A program made the translations under genes and the position numbers. Of a stretch of DNA of 63,519 bases, positions 26,947-35,973 are shown in pieces (positions within the stretch are counted from its first letter, which is position 1; each line of letters starts with the position of its first letter). This DNA is from Spirochaetes bacterium ADurb.BinA120 (GTDB lineage Bacteria; Spirochaetota; UBA4802; UBA5368). The stretch is from positions 1 through 63,519 of the forward strand of contig MVZN01000012.1 in NCBI GenBank assembly GCA_002069125.1, written 5' to 3'. The notes beneath the pieces are model-generated. The model was not told the DNA's origin. It ran no database searches and saw nothing but the letters and a program-made list of their open reading frames with translations.

Positions 26947-28878
26947 ATGGGCGACAACGTCGTATACAAGATCCTCAAAGAGCATCTCCTGGAAGGCGAG
27001 CCGGCGCCGGGCGCTGAGATCGGAATACGCATCGACCAGACGCTCACGCAGGACGCAACCGGAACCATGGCCTATCTCCAGTTCGAGGCCATGGGCATCC
27101 CGCGCGTCAAGACCGAAATCTCCGTATCCTACGTCGATCACAACACCTTACAGACCGGCTTCGAGAATTCCGACGATCACCGATATCTGCAAACCATGAA
27201 CTCCAACTACGGAATACATTACTCGCGCGCCGGAAACGGCATCTGCCATCAGGTGCATCTCGAACGATTCGGAAGGCCCGGGGCCACACTGCTTGGCTCC
27301 GATTCACACACCCCGACCGGCGGCGGAATCGGCATGATCGCCATAGGCGCCGGGGGGCTGGACGTAGCCGTGGCCATGGGCGGCGGCCCCTTCTACCTCA
27401 CCAGCCCCCGTGTGGTGAACGTGCGCCTGAACGGCAGGCTTAGGCCGTGGGTAAGCGCCAAGGACATCATCCTCCATGTGCTCTCCATCCTGAGCACCAG
27501 GGGGAACGTAGACGCCGTAATCGAGTATACCGGCCCAGGCGTCGGAACACTTTCGGTGCCCGAGCGCGCAACAATCACCAACATGGGCGCGGAGCTGGGG
27601 GTAACCACCTCCGTCTTCCCCAGCGACGGCCTTACGCGCGCCTTTCTCAAGGCCCAGGGGCGCGAGGCCGTCTGGCGGGAACTCCTCCCCGATCCCGATG
27701 CCGTTTATGACCGGATTATCGAGATCGACCTTGGAGGGGTTGTACCGATGGTCGCCTGCCCACACTCTCCCGATAATGTGGAGAGGGTATCGTCGCTCAA
27801 AGGAATGAAGGTCGATCAGGTGGCCATAGGAAGCTGCACCAACTCCTCCTACCGCGACCTCTCCGTGGTCGGCGCCGTATTGAAGGGGCGCAAGGTGCAT
27901 CCCGACCTGAGCCTGGCGATCGCGCCGGGTTCGAGGCAGGTGTTCGAGATGATAGCGCGCGACGGCGTGCTGGCCGATATGATCGCGGCCGGCGCCCGCA
28001 TCATGGAATCCGCCTGCGGCTTCTGCATCGGCGCGGGCCAGGCCCCAAAAACAGGAGGGGTGTCGCTTCGCACGAACAACCGCAATTTCGAGGGCCGCTC
28101 CGGAACCGCCTCGGCACAGGTCTACCTTGTAAGCCCAGAGACGGCCGCCCTTTCGGCGCTCGTCGGCGAACTCGTGGACCCGCTCGATATGCGCCCCGAA
28201 GACTTCCCTGCCCTCGTCCAGCCCGACTCCTTCATAATCGACGACAGCATGATCATCCCGCCTTCGGACGTCGAAAAGCCCATCTTCCGGGGTCCCAACA
28301 TCGGCGAGCCTCCGTATACGGAACCCCTTTCGGATTCCCTTCGTGGAATCGTCCAGCTCAAGGTGGGCGACAAGATCACCACTGACCACATCATGCCCGC
28401 GGGCGCGCGGCTCATCTACCGTTCCAACATCCCGAAATACTCGGAATATGTATTCGAGGGTGTCGATCCATCCTTCTCATCCCGCGCCATGGAGGCGAAG
28501 GCGCAAGGCCTGTACACTGCCGTACTCGGAGGGCACAGCTACGGCCAGGGCTCCAGCCGCGAGCACGCGGCCATCTGCCCCATGTACCTCGGCGTACGAA
28601 TCGTCATGGCCAGGTCCTTCGAGCGAATCCACGCCGCAAACCTGGTTAACTTCGGAATTCTGCCCCTCGTTCTTTCGAACGGGGCGGACTATGATGAAAT
28701 CAGGCAGGGCCAGGAGTTCGAGGCGGCCGATCTGCGTTCGCGCGTAGCGGGCGGAGAGGGTATACGCGTTCGCATCGGCGGCAGGGATTACGATTTCGAA
28801 CTGCCGGTCACGCCGCGCCAGCGGAAGATACTCCTGGAAGGCGGTCTTTTAAATTACACGCGCTCGCGTATGCGGTGA
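26947..28878 (+). CDS. Aconitate hydratase
   Basis: The 643-residue protein is an aconitase of the shorter bacterial type. The [4Fe-4S] ligands are Cys297 (GSCTNSSYRD), Cys357 and Cys360 (ACGFCIGAG). LLGSDSHTPTGGGIGM lies in domain 1 and the C-terminal swivel domain carries GGHSYGQGSSREHAA and ARSFERIHAANLVNFGILPL. It interconverts citrate and isocitrate; the family also contains homoaconitase and isopropylmalate isomerase, but the motifs and single-chain layout favour aconitase. It has GCCGAAAGATG context at its start, 56 bases after the PseG-like gene. Its 3' end overlaps the convergent HNH gene by 30 bases. Confidence 0.93.
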   Translation: MGDNVVYKILKEHLLEGEPAPGAEIGIRIDQTLTQDATGTMAYLQFEAMGIPRVKTEISVSYVDHNTLQTGFENSDDHRYLQTMNSNYGIHYSRAGNGICHQVHLERFGRPGATLLGSDSHTPTGGGIGMIAIGAGGLDVAVAMGGGPFYLTSPRVVNVRLNGRLRPWVSAKDIILHVLSILSTRGNVDAVIEYTGPGVGTLSVPERATITNMGAELGVTTSVFPSDGLTRAFLKAQGREAVWRELLPDPDAVYDRIIEIDLGGVVPMVACPHSPDNVERVSSLKGMKVDQVAIGSCTNSSYRDLSVVGAVLKGRKVHPDLSLAIAPGSRQVFEMIARDGVLADMIAAGARIMESACGFCIGAGQAPKTGGVSLRTNNRNFEGRSGTASAQVYLVSPETAALSALVGELVDPLDMRPEDFPALVQPDSFIIDDSMIIPPSDVEKPIFRGPNIGEPPYTEPLSDSLRGIVQLKVGDKITTDHIMPAGARLIYRSNIPKYSEYVFEGVDPSFSSRAMEAKAQGLYTAVLGGHSYGQGSSREHAAICPMYLGVRIVMARSFERIHAANLVNFGILPLVLSNGADYDEIRQGQEFEAADLRSRVAGGEGIRVRIGGRDYDFELPVTPRQRKILLEGGLLNYTRSRMR

Positions 28879-29466
28879 GGGATGGATCGGGCTGTCCGGT
28901 ATAACGTCGATAATCTTGACGTTTATCGAGCAGAACGGCAGCCACCCTTTCTTTTCGGCCTTGTCGTGTGAGATCACCAGGTGCGGCATGTATTCGGGCT
29001 CGAACGGCTCCCTGAGCAGCGCCCAACCGATCTCGCTTATAAGCCGGTTTCCCTTCCTGCTGTTGCACCAGCGGCAGGCGCAAACCAGGTTCTTCCAGCT
29101 CGAAAAATCCCCGGCAAGATCCCTTCCGGTCACGGCCTCCCATCTGCTGCGGGGTATCACATGATCGACGGTGAGCTCCCGCATGGAGAAGCGGTGCCCG
29201 CAGTACTGGCAGACCATATCGTCACGATAGATTACGTTGAGTTTGGAGAAGGCGACCTTCTTTCGCGGGAAGCTGCTGTAGCCGGTTACGGAGATCACCG
29301 AGGGAATGCGGATGGACAGCGAGGGCGAGCGGACATAGCGGTCTTCCTCGAGCACGGACACCGCCTTTTCGGATGTCAGAAGACAGATGGCCTCCTTCAC
29401 CGAGGTGATCCGTATGGGGATGAATCCCGCGTTAAGCACCAGCACTTCAGAAGTCAACATGGCCAT
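28849..29466 (-). CDS. HNH endonuclease-domain protein
   Basis: The 205-residue protein has an N-terminal strand-rich part (residues 1-75, VLVLNAGFIPIRITSVKEA) typical of stand-alone bacterial HNH proteins. The nuclease domain has zinc pairs CQYC (86, 89) and CRWC (131, 134), DHVIPRSR with His102, and WKNL. These proteins are widespread; their role is mostly unknown and they are not linked to a mobile element here. The gene starts at an ATG at 29466 with a second ATG two codons later. A terminator hairpin and a 19-codon leader ORF lie just upstream, so expression could be attenuated. The 3' end overlaps aconitase by 30 bases. Confidence 0.85.
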   Translation of the reverse strand: MAMLTSEVLVLNAGFIPIRITSVKEAICLLTSEKAVSVLEEDRYVRSPSLSIRIPSVISVTGYSSFPRKKVAFSKLNVIYRDDMVCQYCGHRFSMRELTVDHVIPRSRWEAVTGRDLAGDFSSWKNLVCACRWCNSRKGNRLISEIGWALLREPFEPEYMPHLVISHDKAEKKGWLPFCSINVKIIDVIPDSPIHPSPHTRARVI

Positions 29467-29480
29467 CCATCTCGGCGCGA

Positions 29481-29516
29481 TGAAAATAAAAACCCATAGC
29501 TTTCGCTATGGGTTTT
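29481..29516 (-). terminator. Rho-independent terminator just upstream of the HNH gene
   Basis: On the minus strand a perfect 12-bp stem AAAACCCATAGC / GCTATGGGTTTT closes on a GAAA tetraloop and is followed by TTTTTATTTTC. It ends only about 15 bases before the HNH start codon. It overlaps the stop codon of the small ORF upstream. Confidence 0.8.
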
Positions 29517-29574
29517 AGTCCTTCGCCTTCTGCGGTTTTATAGTCCGTTTTTTCCTTTTATCCATTGATTCCAT
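29515..29574 (-). CDS. Possible 19-codon leader peptide
   Basis: A short minus-strand ORF encodes MESMDKRKKRTIKPQKAKD, a very basic peptide. Its TAA stop lies in the base of the terminator hairpin at 29489-29516. A second ATG three codons in is preceded by GGAATCA. A perfect TTGACA (complement of 29639-29644) lies about 65 bases upstream, without a good -10 box (ATTAGT at 17 bases). The arrangement of short ORF, terminator and downstream HNH gene resembles an attenuator, or the ORF may be chance inside a small RNA. The rest of the 302-base gap between HNH and the LysM lipoprotein holds no other gene. Confidence 0.35.
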   Translation of the reverse strand: MESMDKRKKRTIKPQKAKD

Positions 29575-29698
29575 GATGTGCGCCCGGCACAATGAGCGAT
29601 GCGTAACCGCTACCCACTAATTGAAACTTTAGCCGATTTGTCAAGTTAATTTTTACCTCACACGACCGTCTTTCGAGGCCAGGAAAGGGAATTTTTAG

Positions 29699-29727
29699 TT
29701 GAAAGATTTCTTTTTCTTTCATAGGGT
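29699..29727 (+). promoter_or_regulatory. Candidate promoter for the LysM lipoprotein gene
   Basis: TTGAAA at 29699-29704 and TAGGGT at 29722-29727 are spaced by 17 bases, about 40 bases before the ATG at 29769. The -10 box is weak. Confidence 0.3.
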
Positions 29728-29768
29728 TCTACCCAGTAAATACTCCTCGAAAGACACAGGAAAATAAA

Positions 29769-31112
29769 ATGAAAAAGAGCCAGTTTCGGCGCATCGCAAT
29801 TCTCGCGTTGATTCTCCCGCAGCTCATCTTTGTCATATCGTGCCGGCTCGAGGTTCCCATCCGCGAGATGACCCAGGCCAAAACAACCATTGGCCGCGCC
29901 ATAGAGGTCAAGGCCGAAAAATACGCGCCCGAGGAACTCAAACAGGCCGAAACCTCGCTTTTAAAAAGCCATGAATATATCTCCTCGGAAGACACCGGAA
30001 AGGCCGCTGAGGAGGCCAGGGAGTCCATCAAGAATTCCGAAGCCGCCATAGCAAAGTCCCTCCCCCTTCTCGCCGCGGACTCCATTGCAAACGCGAAGAA
30101 GGAATACGCCGAGGCGGAGGCGCTCTACTCGGAGAAGCTCGCGCCGGAGGAGTTCGCCGCCGCCGGCGAGTCCCTCAAACTCGCCGAGGCCCGAATGGGC
30201 GAAGAGGCATACTGGGATTCACACCTGGCCTCGCTCGAATCCGCCAGGCAGAGCTCCGCCGCCAAGACCAGGGCCCTTGGGGGCCTGCCGGGCTTAAAAA
30301 GCGAAATAGACCGCATTCGGACCGAATCGGATGAGCTTAAAAAGAACCGAGGTACCGAATTCGCACCGGACGAGCTTGCCGAGCTATATAAAAAGCTTAC
30401 CAATGCCGACGAGGCGCTTGCAGGAAATGCCATCAAGGAGGCCGCCCTTGCCCTTGCCGGATGCGATGAGCTCCTCGCATCCGCGACGGCAAAGACCTAC
30501 GAGGCGCTCGCAAAGGAAAACCTCGCGGCGGCCGAAACGGCGCTCGAAAAGGTTAGGCAGGCCGAGCACGCGGAAGAATTCTCCACGGAGATACAGAGCG
30601 CCGAAGCCCTGATAGCCGAGGGCCGGACACACCTGGAGAAACGGGCCTTTCAGCAATCCTACGAAAAATCCGGAGAGGCGATCGCGATTCTGAACGCCAT
30701 GACCATTGCGATCGAGAAGAGGGCCGAAGAGGAACGGCTCGCCGGCGATGTCAAGGAGGATGTTGCCGAAAAAACCCCTGCTACCGGAGACATTGAAGAG
30801 GACTACATACAGCCTTCGGTCAGCGAATATGTCGTAAAATTCAACCCCAAAAAGCGAGACTGCCTGTGGCGTATATCACTCCACGTATATCGGGACGCCC
30901 GTCTCTGGCCGCTCATCTATGTAGCCAATCGTGACAGGATCAAGGATCCCGACCTCATCTTTCCGGGGCAGAAATTCATGATCCCGCCCGTTCCTCGAAA
31001 AAAGAAGCACCCGGAGGGACCGGCCTCGGAAAAGGATGTAAAAAAAGACGAGGAACCGACAGCCCCGAAGGAGCCCCTCGAAAACGGAAAGAACGACGCT
31101 TCAGTTGAATAA
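29769..31112 (+). CDS. Lipoprotein with helical repeats and LysM domain
   Basis: The 447-residue protein has a basic N-terminus, a hydrophobic stretch and a lipobox FVISC (Cys25). Residues 35-330 are Ala/Glu/Lys-rich helical hairpins repeating an AxxxLxxAE pattern, probably an elongated coiled-coil or TPR-like stalk. Residues about 346-398 form a LysM domain (SEYVVKF, DCLWRISLHVYRDARLWPLI, YVANRDRIKDPDLIFPGQ), which binds peptidoglycan. The tail is rich in Lys, Glu and Pro. It likely tethers the envelope to the cell wall. The next gene overlaps its end by 8 bases, so the pair is translated together. Confidence 0.87.
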   Translation: MKKSQFRRIAILALILPQLIFVISCRLEVPIREMTQAKTTIGRAIEVKAEKYAPEELKQAETSLLKSHEYISSEDTGKAAEEARESIKNSEAAIAKSLPLLAADSIANAKKEYAEAEALYSEKLAPEEFAAAGESLKLAEARMGEEAYWDSHLASLESARQSSAAKTRALGGLPGLKSEIDRIRTESDELKKNRGTEFAPDELAELYKKLTNADEALAGNAIKEAALALAGCDELLASATAKTYEALAKENLAAAETALEKVRQAEHAEEFSTEIQSAEALIAEGRTHLEKRAFQQSYEKSGEAIAILNAMTIAIEKRAEEERLAGDVKEDVAEKTPATGDIEEDYIQPSVSEYVVKFNPKKRDCLWRISLHVYRDARLWPLIYVANRDRIKDPDLIFPGQKFMIPPVPRKKKHPEGPASEKDVKKDEEPTAPKEPLENGKNDASVE

Positions 31113-32316
31113 AAGGCGTTTGACCAGGGCATACATATTAATAGGCGCCGCGCTATTACCGGCGGCGCTATTCGCGAGGGATATAAACCTCGACGATATC
31201 TATCTCCGGAAGGATTCCCCGACGGCGCGGCGCCTTCCCGTCCAGAAGCTCGACGCCTATCAGAGCGTGCGGGCACATCTGGTCGACCGGGGGGTGATCT
31301 TCGCCGGATGGCTTGTTGGCCCGGAGCTCTTTTACATCCAGGAGGCGCCAGGGCTCTCCACCAACATCATATCGACGTATAACGCCGACAAACAGCGCCG
31401 CACCGAGATAACCCGCATCCCCGGCGTCATTACGGCCGTACGCCCCAGCTCCGACGGCGGCTTTATCGCCATAAAGAGGCTCATTCAGAGGGATGAGATC
31501 GTTCCCGGCGGAGAGACCGTAATCTATTCATTTCGCACAGGGAAGACGCTCGCGTTCGCAACCCCGACAGGATTCCTCGATTTCGACATACCCGAGGGCG
31601 CCGCCTCGATCGTCTACGAGGCAAGCGAAGGAATGGTCGAATACCACCCCGATACCGGGCGGAGGCGCCTGGTCATGGAAAAGCGTAAATATGCCTCATA
31701 CGTGGTCCGTGGAGGCGCCACTGTGGCGCTCCTTTCCCCCGGTCGCGGGCACACCCTGCTAATCAGCGGCGGCGGCGGCAATTATTCAGCCCGAATCTTC
31801 GGCGGGCCGGCCTCCTTTGCCGTTTCCGGTATTGGTTCCGCCGCCGAAACCTACTGGCTCGATGCTCATACCCTGGCCTTTCGCGGCGGCGCTCCAGGCT
31901 CTTATTCGGTGCAGCTTTACGATATCCGAAAGAGGTCATCCGCCACCCTGCTTCCGTCCTCGCTTAACACCGCGATTACCTATTCCCGGCACTCCTCCAC
32001 TCTCTCGTTCTTAAGCGATCAGCTTATCTGCCTGTACGACCTTCACTCCGCCAGAACGCTCATGACCGGCCTCGAGGGCGAAGAGGTAAGCCTCTCCCCA
32101 AATGGAGGCCGTTTCATCTCCATTCTCAACGGACGCCTCTTTATCGTCAACATCCTCGGAATCGGCAGAAACGAGCTCCTTCTGCGCAGATCGTGGTCCA
32201 AAATCCTCGCCACCTACCGCGAGCTCGAGCGTGAAAGGAGCCACTGGGAAAACGAATATTCGCTTGATTATATAAGGCGGAAGATTAGGCTGTACTCCTC
32301 TCTAATCGACGGCTGA
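31105..32316 (+). CDS. Exported propeller-like protein of unknown function
   Basis: The 403-residue protein starts with a signal peptide (ending AALFA-RDINLDD, about residue 24). The mature part has repeated beta segments of about 40-45 residues (VIFAGWLVGPELFYIQEA, GVITAVRPSSDGGFIAIKRL, EGEEVSLSPNGGRFISI), suggesting a beta-propeller related to WD40 or TolB-like folds. The last 45 residues are helical and basic. I know no named family. It overlaps the LysM lipoprotein gene by 8 bases, so a shared periplasmic or cell-wall role is likely. Confidence 0.7.
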   Translation: MNKRRLTRAYILIGAALLPAALFARDINLDDIYLRKDSPTARRLPVQKLDAYQSVRAHLVDRGVIFAGWLVGPELFYIQEAPGLSTNIISTYNADKQRRTEITRIPGVITAVRPSSDGGFIAIKRLIQRDEIVPGGETVIYSFRTGKTLAFATPTGFLDFDIPEGAASIVYEASEGMVEYHPDTGRRRLVMEKRKYASYVVRGGATVALLSPGRGHTLLISGGGGNYSARIFGGPASFAVSGIGSAAETYWLDAHTLAFRGGAPGSYSVQLYDIRKRSSATLLPSSLNTAITYSRHSSTLSFLSDQLICLYDLHSARTLMTGLEGEEVSLSPNGGRFISILNGRLFIVNILGIGRNELLLRRSWSKILATYRELERERSHWENEYSLDYIRRKIRLYSSLIDG

Positions 32317-32336
32317 TCCCTTCTTCCGGAGGAGCC

Positions 32337-33284
32337 ATGGACAGAAATCTGGCGCTTGAAGTCGTTCGGGTCACCGAAGCGGCCGCTCTGTACGCGAGCC
32401 GGCTGATGGGAAGGGGTGACGCGGAACAGGCCAACCGGGCCGCGACCGAGGCGATGGCCCAGGTGTTTTCCTCCGTATCCATACGCGGCCGTATCGTAAG
32501 CGGGGGGGAGTATGAGGACAGCCCCTTCGCCAGGGGGATGATGGTGGGCACCAATACCGGCACCGAGGTCGATATCGCCATCGACCCCCTCGACGGCAAG
32601 ACGACATGCGCCAATGGGGGTAACAACGCAATAGCGGCCATCTCCATGGGAGAGAAGGGCGCCCTTTTAAGCATACCGCAGATTTACATGGAGAAGATCG
32701 CCGTAGGCCCCGAGGCGAAGGGCGTGGTCGATATCACCCAGCCGCCCGATATCAACATCAAGCGGGTGGCCCGAGCCAAGGGTAAATACATCGAGGACGT
32801 CACCGTGTGCGTTCTCGACCGTGACCGCCACCGGGACCTCATAGCGAGCATCAGGCAAACTGGGGCGCGCATCAAGCTCATCAACGACGGCGACATCTCC
32901 GGCGCGGTGGCGACGGCCATGGGCGGAAAGGCCATCGATATCCTCATGGGAATCGGCGGCGCCATGCAGGGGGTCGTCGCCGCGGCGGCGCTCAAGTGCC
33001 TGGGGGGGGACATGCAGGCGCGGTTCATCTATCGCAACGACGAGGACAGGCGGCTCGTCCTCGACTCGGGGGAGAAAGACCTCGACAGGATATACGATAT
33101 CGGGGACATGGCGAAGGGGAACATAGTTTTCGCCGCGACGGGCATCACCAACGGAGAGCTGCTGCCCGGCGTTCTGTTCGTGTCGGGCGGGGCCCAGACC
33201 CATTCGGTAGTGATGCGATCAAAAACACGCACCGTTCGCTTCATTACGGCCATGCATCAGTTCGACTACAAACCCATGTACTGA
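32337..33284 (+). CDS. GlpX-family (class II fructose-bisphosphatase-like) protein with altered active site
   Basis: The 315-residue protein aligns along its length with GlpX: ALEVVRVTEAAAL, LMGRGDAEQAN, IDPLDGKTTCANGGNNA, YMEKIAVGPEAKG, GIGGAMQGVVAAA and TGITNGELLPGV. Compared with the E. coli GlpX sequence as I remember it, residues that bind metal or substrate are changed: Lys29 to Ala, Asp33 to Asn, Glu57 to Gly, Glu88 to Asp, Thr90 to Lys and Glu213 to Gln. Asp85 and the YMEK tyrosine are kept. It may be a pseudoenzyme or have a new substrate. It lies 48 bases before transaldolase, which suggests a sugar-phosphate role. The family call is firm, fructose-bisphosphatase activity is not. 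Confidence 0.82.
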   Translation: MDRNLALEVVRVTEAAALYASRLMGRGDAEQANRAATEAMAQVFSSVSIRGRIVSGGEYEDSPFARGMMVGTNTGTEVDIAIDPLDGKTTCANGGNNAIAAISMGEKGALLSIPQIYMEKIAVGPEAKGVVDITQPPDINIKRVARAKGKYIEDVTVCVLDRDRHRDLIASIRQTGARIKLINDGDISGAVATAMGGKAIDILMGIGGAMQGVVAAAALKCLGGDMQARFIYRNDEDRRLVLDSGEKDLDRIYDIGDMAKGNIVFAATGITNGELLPGVLFVSGGAQTHSVVMRSKTRTVRFITAMHQFDYKPMY

Positions 33285-33332
33285 AGGCCCTCCACGGAGC
33301 GCCCACAAGATCAAACAAAAGGAGCATCGGCA

Positions 33333-33977
33333 ATGAAATTTTTCATCGATACCGCGGACATCAACGAAATCCGAAAGGCCCGCGAATTCGGGATACTCGA
33401 CGGCGTCACAACCAACCCCTCCCTGGTAAGCAAGGTAAAGCGCCCTTATATCGAGGTGCTTACCGAGATCGTTCGGGAGGTGGATGGGCCGGTCTCGGCG
33501 GAGGTAATCGCAACCGATTCCGAAGGCATCGTCAGAGAGGCAAGGGAGCTCGCACAGATCGGCCCGAATGTAGTCATAAAGGTCCCGCTTTTGGCCGAAG
33601 GCTTAAAGGCGGTAAAAATCCTCGACGCGGAAGGGATCAGGACCAACGTTACGCTCTGCTTCAACGCGCTTCAGGCGCTCATGGCGGCGAAGGCCGGAGC
33701 CACTTACATCTCCCCGTTCGTGGGACGGCTCGACGACATCTCCTCCGACGGCATGGACATCATCGAGGAGATCGTGACCATTTACGACAATTACGGGTTT
33801 AACACAGAAATAATAGTGGCCTCCGTGCGCAACCCGCTCCATATCAAATACGCCGCCATGATGGGAGCGCACATTGCGACCATCCCCTACTCGGTCTTCG
33901 AGAACATCGTAAAGCACCCGCTGACCGATATCGGAGTGGCGAAATTCCTCGAGGATTACAAAAAAGTTCCAAAGTGA
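33333..33977 (+). CDS. tal: Transaldolase, small (TalC/FSA-like) type
   Basis: The 214-residue protein is a short transaldolase: [27 protein letters not shown], the Schiff-base lysine Lys83 in [30 protein letters not shown] and PFVGRLDD. It transfers dihydroxyacetone units in the pentose phosphate pathway, or may act as fructose-6-phosphate aldolase; the subfamilies are hard to separate. AAAGGAGC precedes the start. A GC-rich hairpin follows the stop. Confidence 0.92.
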   Translation: MKFFIDTADINEIRKAREFGILDGVTTNPSLVSKVKRPYIEVLTEIVREVDGPVSAEVIATDSEGIVREARELAQIGPNVVIKVPLLAEGLKAVKILDAEGIRTNVTLCFNALQALMAAKAGATYISPFVGRLDDISSDGMDIIEEIVTIYDNYGFNTEIIVASVRNPLHIKYAAMMGAHIATIPYSVFENIVKHPLTDIGVAKFLEDYKKVPK

Positions 33978-33994
33978 TGTTTTCCGGCCCGCTT

Positions 33995-34028
33995 CCCGGC
34001 CGCCCTTTTCCTTCAACGGGCGGCCGGG
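33995..34028 (+). terminator. Hairpin after transaldolase
   Basis: An 11-bp perfect stem CCCGGCCGCCC / GGGCGGCCGGG encloses a 12-base loop, 17 bases after the tal stop. It has no T-run, so it is a weak or factor-assisted terminator, or only mRNA 3' protection. The remaining gap to the aminotransferase (to 34245) is AT-rich and may hold that gene's promoter, but no box is convincing. Confidence 0.5.
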
Positions 34029-34245
34029 ACCGTCCATAGGCGATTGGACGCCGCGTGTCTCCGCCCTTTGCCTATACACATGTCAGTTGTCTTTTCTCCC
34101 GGCAGACGGCAACGACCAGCCGCGAAATTCACCGTCTTTGGATGAAATTTTCAAATTTTGTTATTGCCATTATAGCAAGGATACTTTTTACTGCATCATT
34201 TCTTTTATATAAGCGGCTTCGGCCATCGCACCCGGAGAATACACC

Positions 34246-35436
34246 TTGAAACTCACACTGGTCAACGGAAAGGGAAACCCGGAAACTCTATTGGCGGAAT
34301 CGGCCAGGGCAATACCCCCCTCCGGCATTCGCCAGTTTTTCGACATAGTCTATTCGACCCCCGATTGCATCTCACTGGGCGTCGGCGAGCCGGATTTCGT
34401 CACCCCCTGGAGGATATCCGACACTGGCATATTCGCCATCAAAGACGGCTATACCCATTATACCCCCAACCGGGGGCTTTTGGAGCTTCGCGCGCTGATT
34501 TCCGCCGATATAGAAAAACGGCTCGGCGTCTCCTACAACCCGGATGAAGAAGTCGTCGTCACCATGGGGGTGTCGCAGGGGCTGGATATCGCGCTTCGAA
34601 GCGTGGTCAATCACGGCGATGAGGTCATTATCGTCGAACCCTGTTATGTCTCCTATCGCGCCAACATCAATCTTATCGGCGGGCTGGCCGTCGCGGTTCC
34701 CACCTATGCCAGCGAAGGTTTTCGCATCGATATCGACCGTTTAATAAAGGCGCTCTCCCCGAAAACCAAGGCCATATTGCTCAATTATCCATCCAACCCC
34801 ACCGGCTCGAGCATAGACCAGGCCACGCTCGAGGCCATAGCGAAAATAGCCATCGAAAGGAATCTCATCGTCTTTTCGGACGAGATCTACTCCTCCATCA
34901 CCTATGAATCCGGGCACCGCTCCATAGTCTCGATACCCGGCATGAAGGAACGCACCGTCTACCTTAACGGGTTTTCCAAATCCCACGCCATGACAGGGTG
35001 GCGGCTCGGCTACGTCGCCGGACCGAAGTACCTCGTCGACGTGCTGCTCAAGATACACCAGTATACGGCCCTCTGCGCCCCCTCCATCTCCCAATACGCC
35101 GCCATCGAGGCAATGCGAAACGCCGAGCGAGAGGTTGACCATATGCGCTCCGAATACACCAGGCGGCGCAACTACATCGTAAAAGGCTTCAACGACGCCG
35201 GCCTTCCCTGCCTCTCCCCACATGGGGCATTCTACGTTTTCCCGGACATCTCCCCGACCGGACTCGGTTCCGAGGAGTTCGCCCTGAAGCTCCTCAAAAC
35301 GGGAAAGGTTGCCGTCGTGCCCGGTGGCGTCTTCGGCGAATGCGGAACGAGCCACATTCGATGTTCGTTCGCAAACTCGATGGAAAACATCAGGACCGCG
35401 ATTAAAAGGATTGATAAATTCGTCAAAACCCTGTAG
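34246..35436 (+). CDS. Class I/II pyridoxal-phosphate aminotransferase
   Basis: The 396-residue aminotransferase shows SLGVGEPDFVTPWRI, YTPNRGLLELR, NYPSNPTGSS, VFSDEIYSSI, and the PLP lysine Lys245 in NGFSKSHAMTGWRLGY. GAFYVFPDIS and the terminal IRCSFA arginine region complete the fold type I layout. The sequence is of the aspartate/aromatic aminotransferase group AT-I, which could make the arylpyruvates used by the Ior locus at the other side of the window. The start is a TTG with GGAG eight bases upstream; no ATG is suitable. The next gene begins 9 bases after its stop. Confidence 0.88.
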   Translation: MKLTLVNGKGNPETLLAESARAIPPSGIRQFFDIVYSTPDCISLGVGEPDFVTPWRISDTGIFAIKDGYTHYTPNRGLLELRALISADIEKRLGVSYNPDEEVVVTMGVSQGLDIALRSVVNHGDEVIIVEPCYVSYRANINLIGGLAVAVPTYASEGFRIDIDRLIKALSPKTKAILLNYPSNPTGSSIDQATLEAIAKIAIERNLIVFSDEIYSSITYESGHRSIVSIPGMKERTVYLNGFSKSHAMTGWRLGYVAGPKYLVDVLLKIHQYTALCAPSISQYAAIEAMRNAEREVDHMRSEYTRRRNYIVKGFNDAGLPCLSPHGAFYVFPDISPTGLGSEEFALKLLKTGKVAVVPGGVFGECGTSHIRCSFANSMENIRTAIKRIDKFVKTL

Positions 35437-35445
35437 ACAATTCAA

Positions 35446-35958
35446 ATGCTTTATCTCATCGACGGATTCAATCTCATCTATAAATTTCCCGATCTCGAGG
35501 GCCTCATGTATCAGGGAAGGCTCTCGGACGCTCGTCGCGGCCTTCTCGACATGCTCCGAAAGCACATCAGGATCACCGGCGACAAGGTCCGAATAGTGTT
35601 CGACGGCAAGAAGGAAAAACTACTGGAAATCGAAAAAGAGCGCGTTGGAACCATCGACATCTATTACTCGTTGGAATACAGCGCGGATTTCCTGATAAAA
35701 CAGTTTATCAAAAAAGACCTCAACCCCCGGCAGATCACGGTCGTCACATCGGACAAGGACATCATCAGGTATGTCGAACGCTATCGCGCCAGGGTAAAAA
35801 CCAGCGAGGAATTCGCCAAACATATCACCCAGACGATGGATAAATGGATGGAGGAGCGGACCCCCGAAAAGGAGGTCGATCCCAGGCTCGACACCGAAGA
35901 GATAGCGTTTTGGGAGCGGTTATTCGGGAGTCGCAGGAAGGCCTCGCCGGAAAAATAG
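35446..35958 (+). CDS. NYN-domain (YacP-like) protein
   Basis: This 170-residue protein has a PIN-like NYN domain: MLYLIDGFNLIYKFPDL, VRIVFDGKKEK, IDIYYSLEYSADFLIKQFI, and VVTSDKDIIRYVERYRARV with the conserved Asp residues of metal-dependent RNases. YacP/Rae1 in Bacillus cleaves mRNA on ribosomes. The C-terminal tail is charged. It follows the aminotransferase by 9 bases and could share its transcript. Confidence 0.85.
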   Translation: MLYLIDGFNLIYKFPDLEGLMYQGRLSDARRGLLDMLRKHIRITGDKVRIVFDGKKEKLLEIEKERVGTIDIYYSLEYSADFLIKQFIKKDLNPRQITVVTSDKDIIRYVERYRARVKTSEEFAKHITQTMDKWMEERTPEKEVDPRLDTEEIAFWERLFGSRRKASPEK

Positions 35959-35973
35959 CACAGGGCCCGCCCG

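Noticed and set aside
27304-28389. Open frame of 361 codons opposite aconitase
   Set aside because: Shadow frame with no recognisable motif; aconitase on the plus strand carries all three cluster cysteines.
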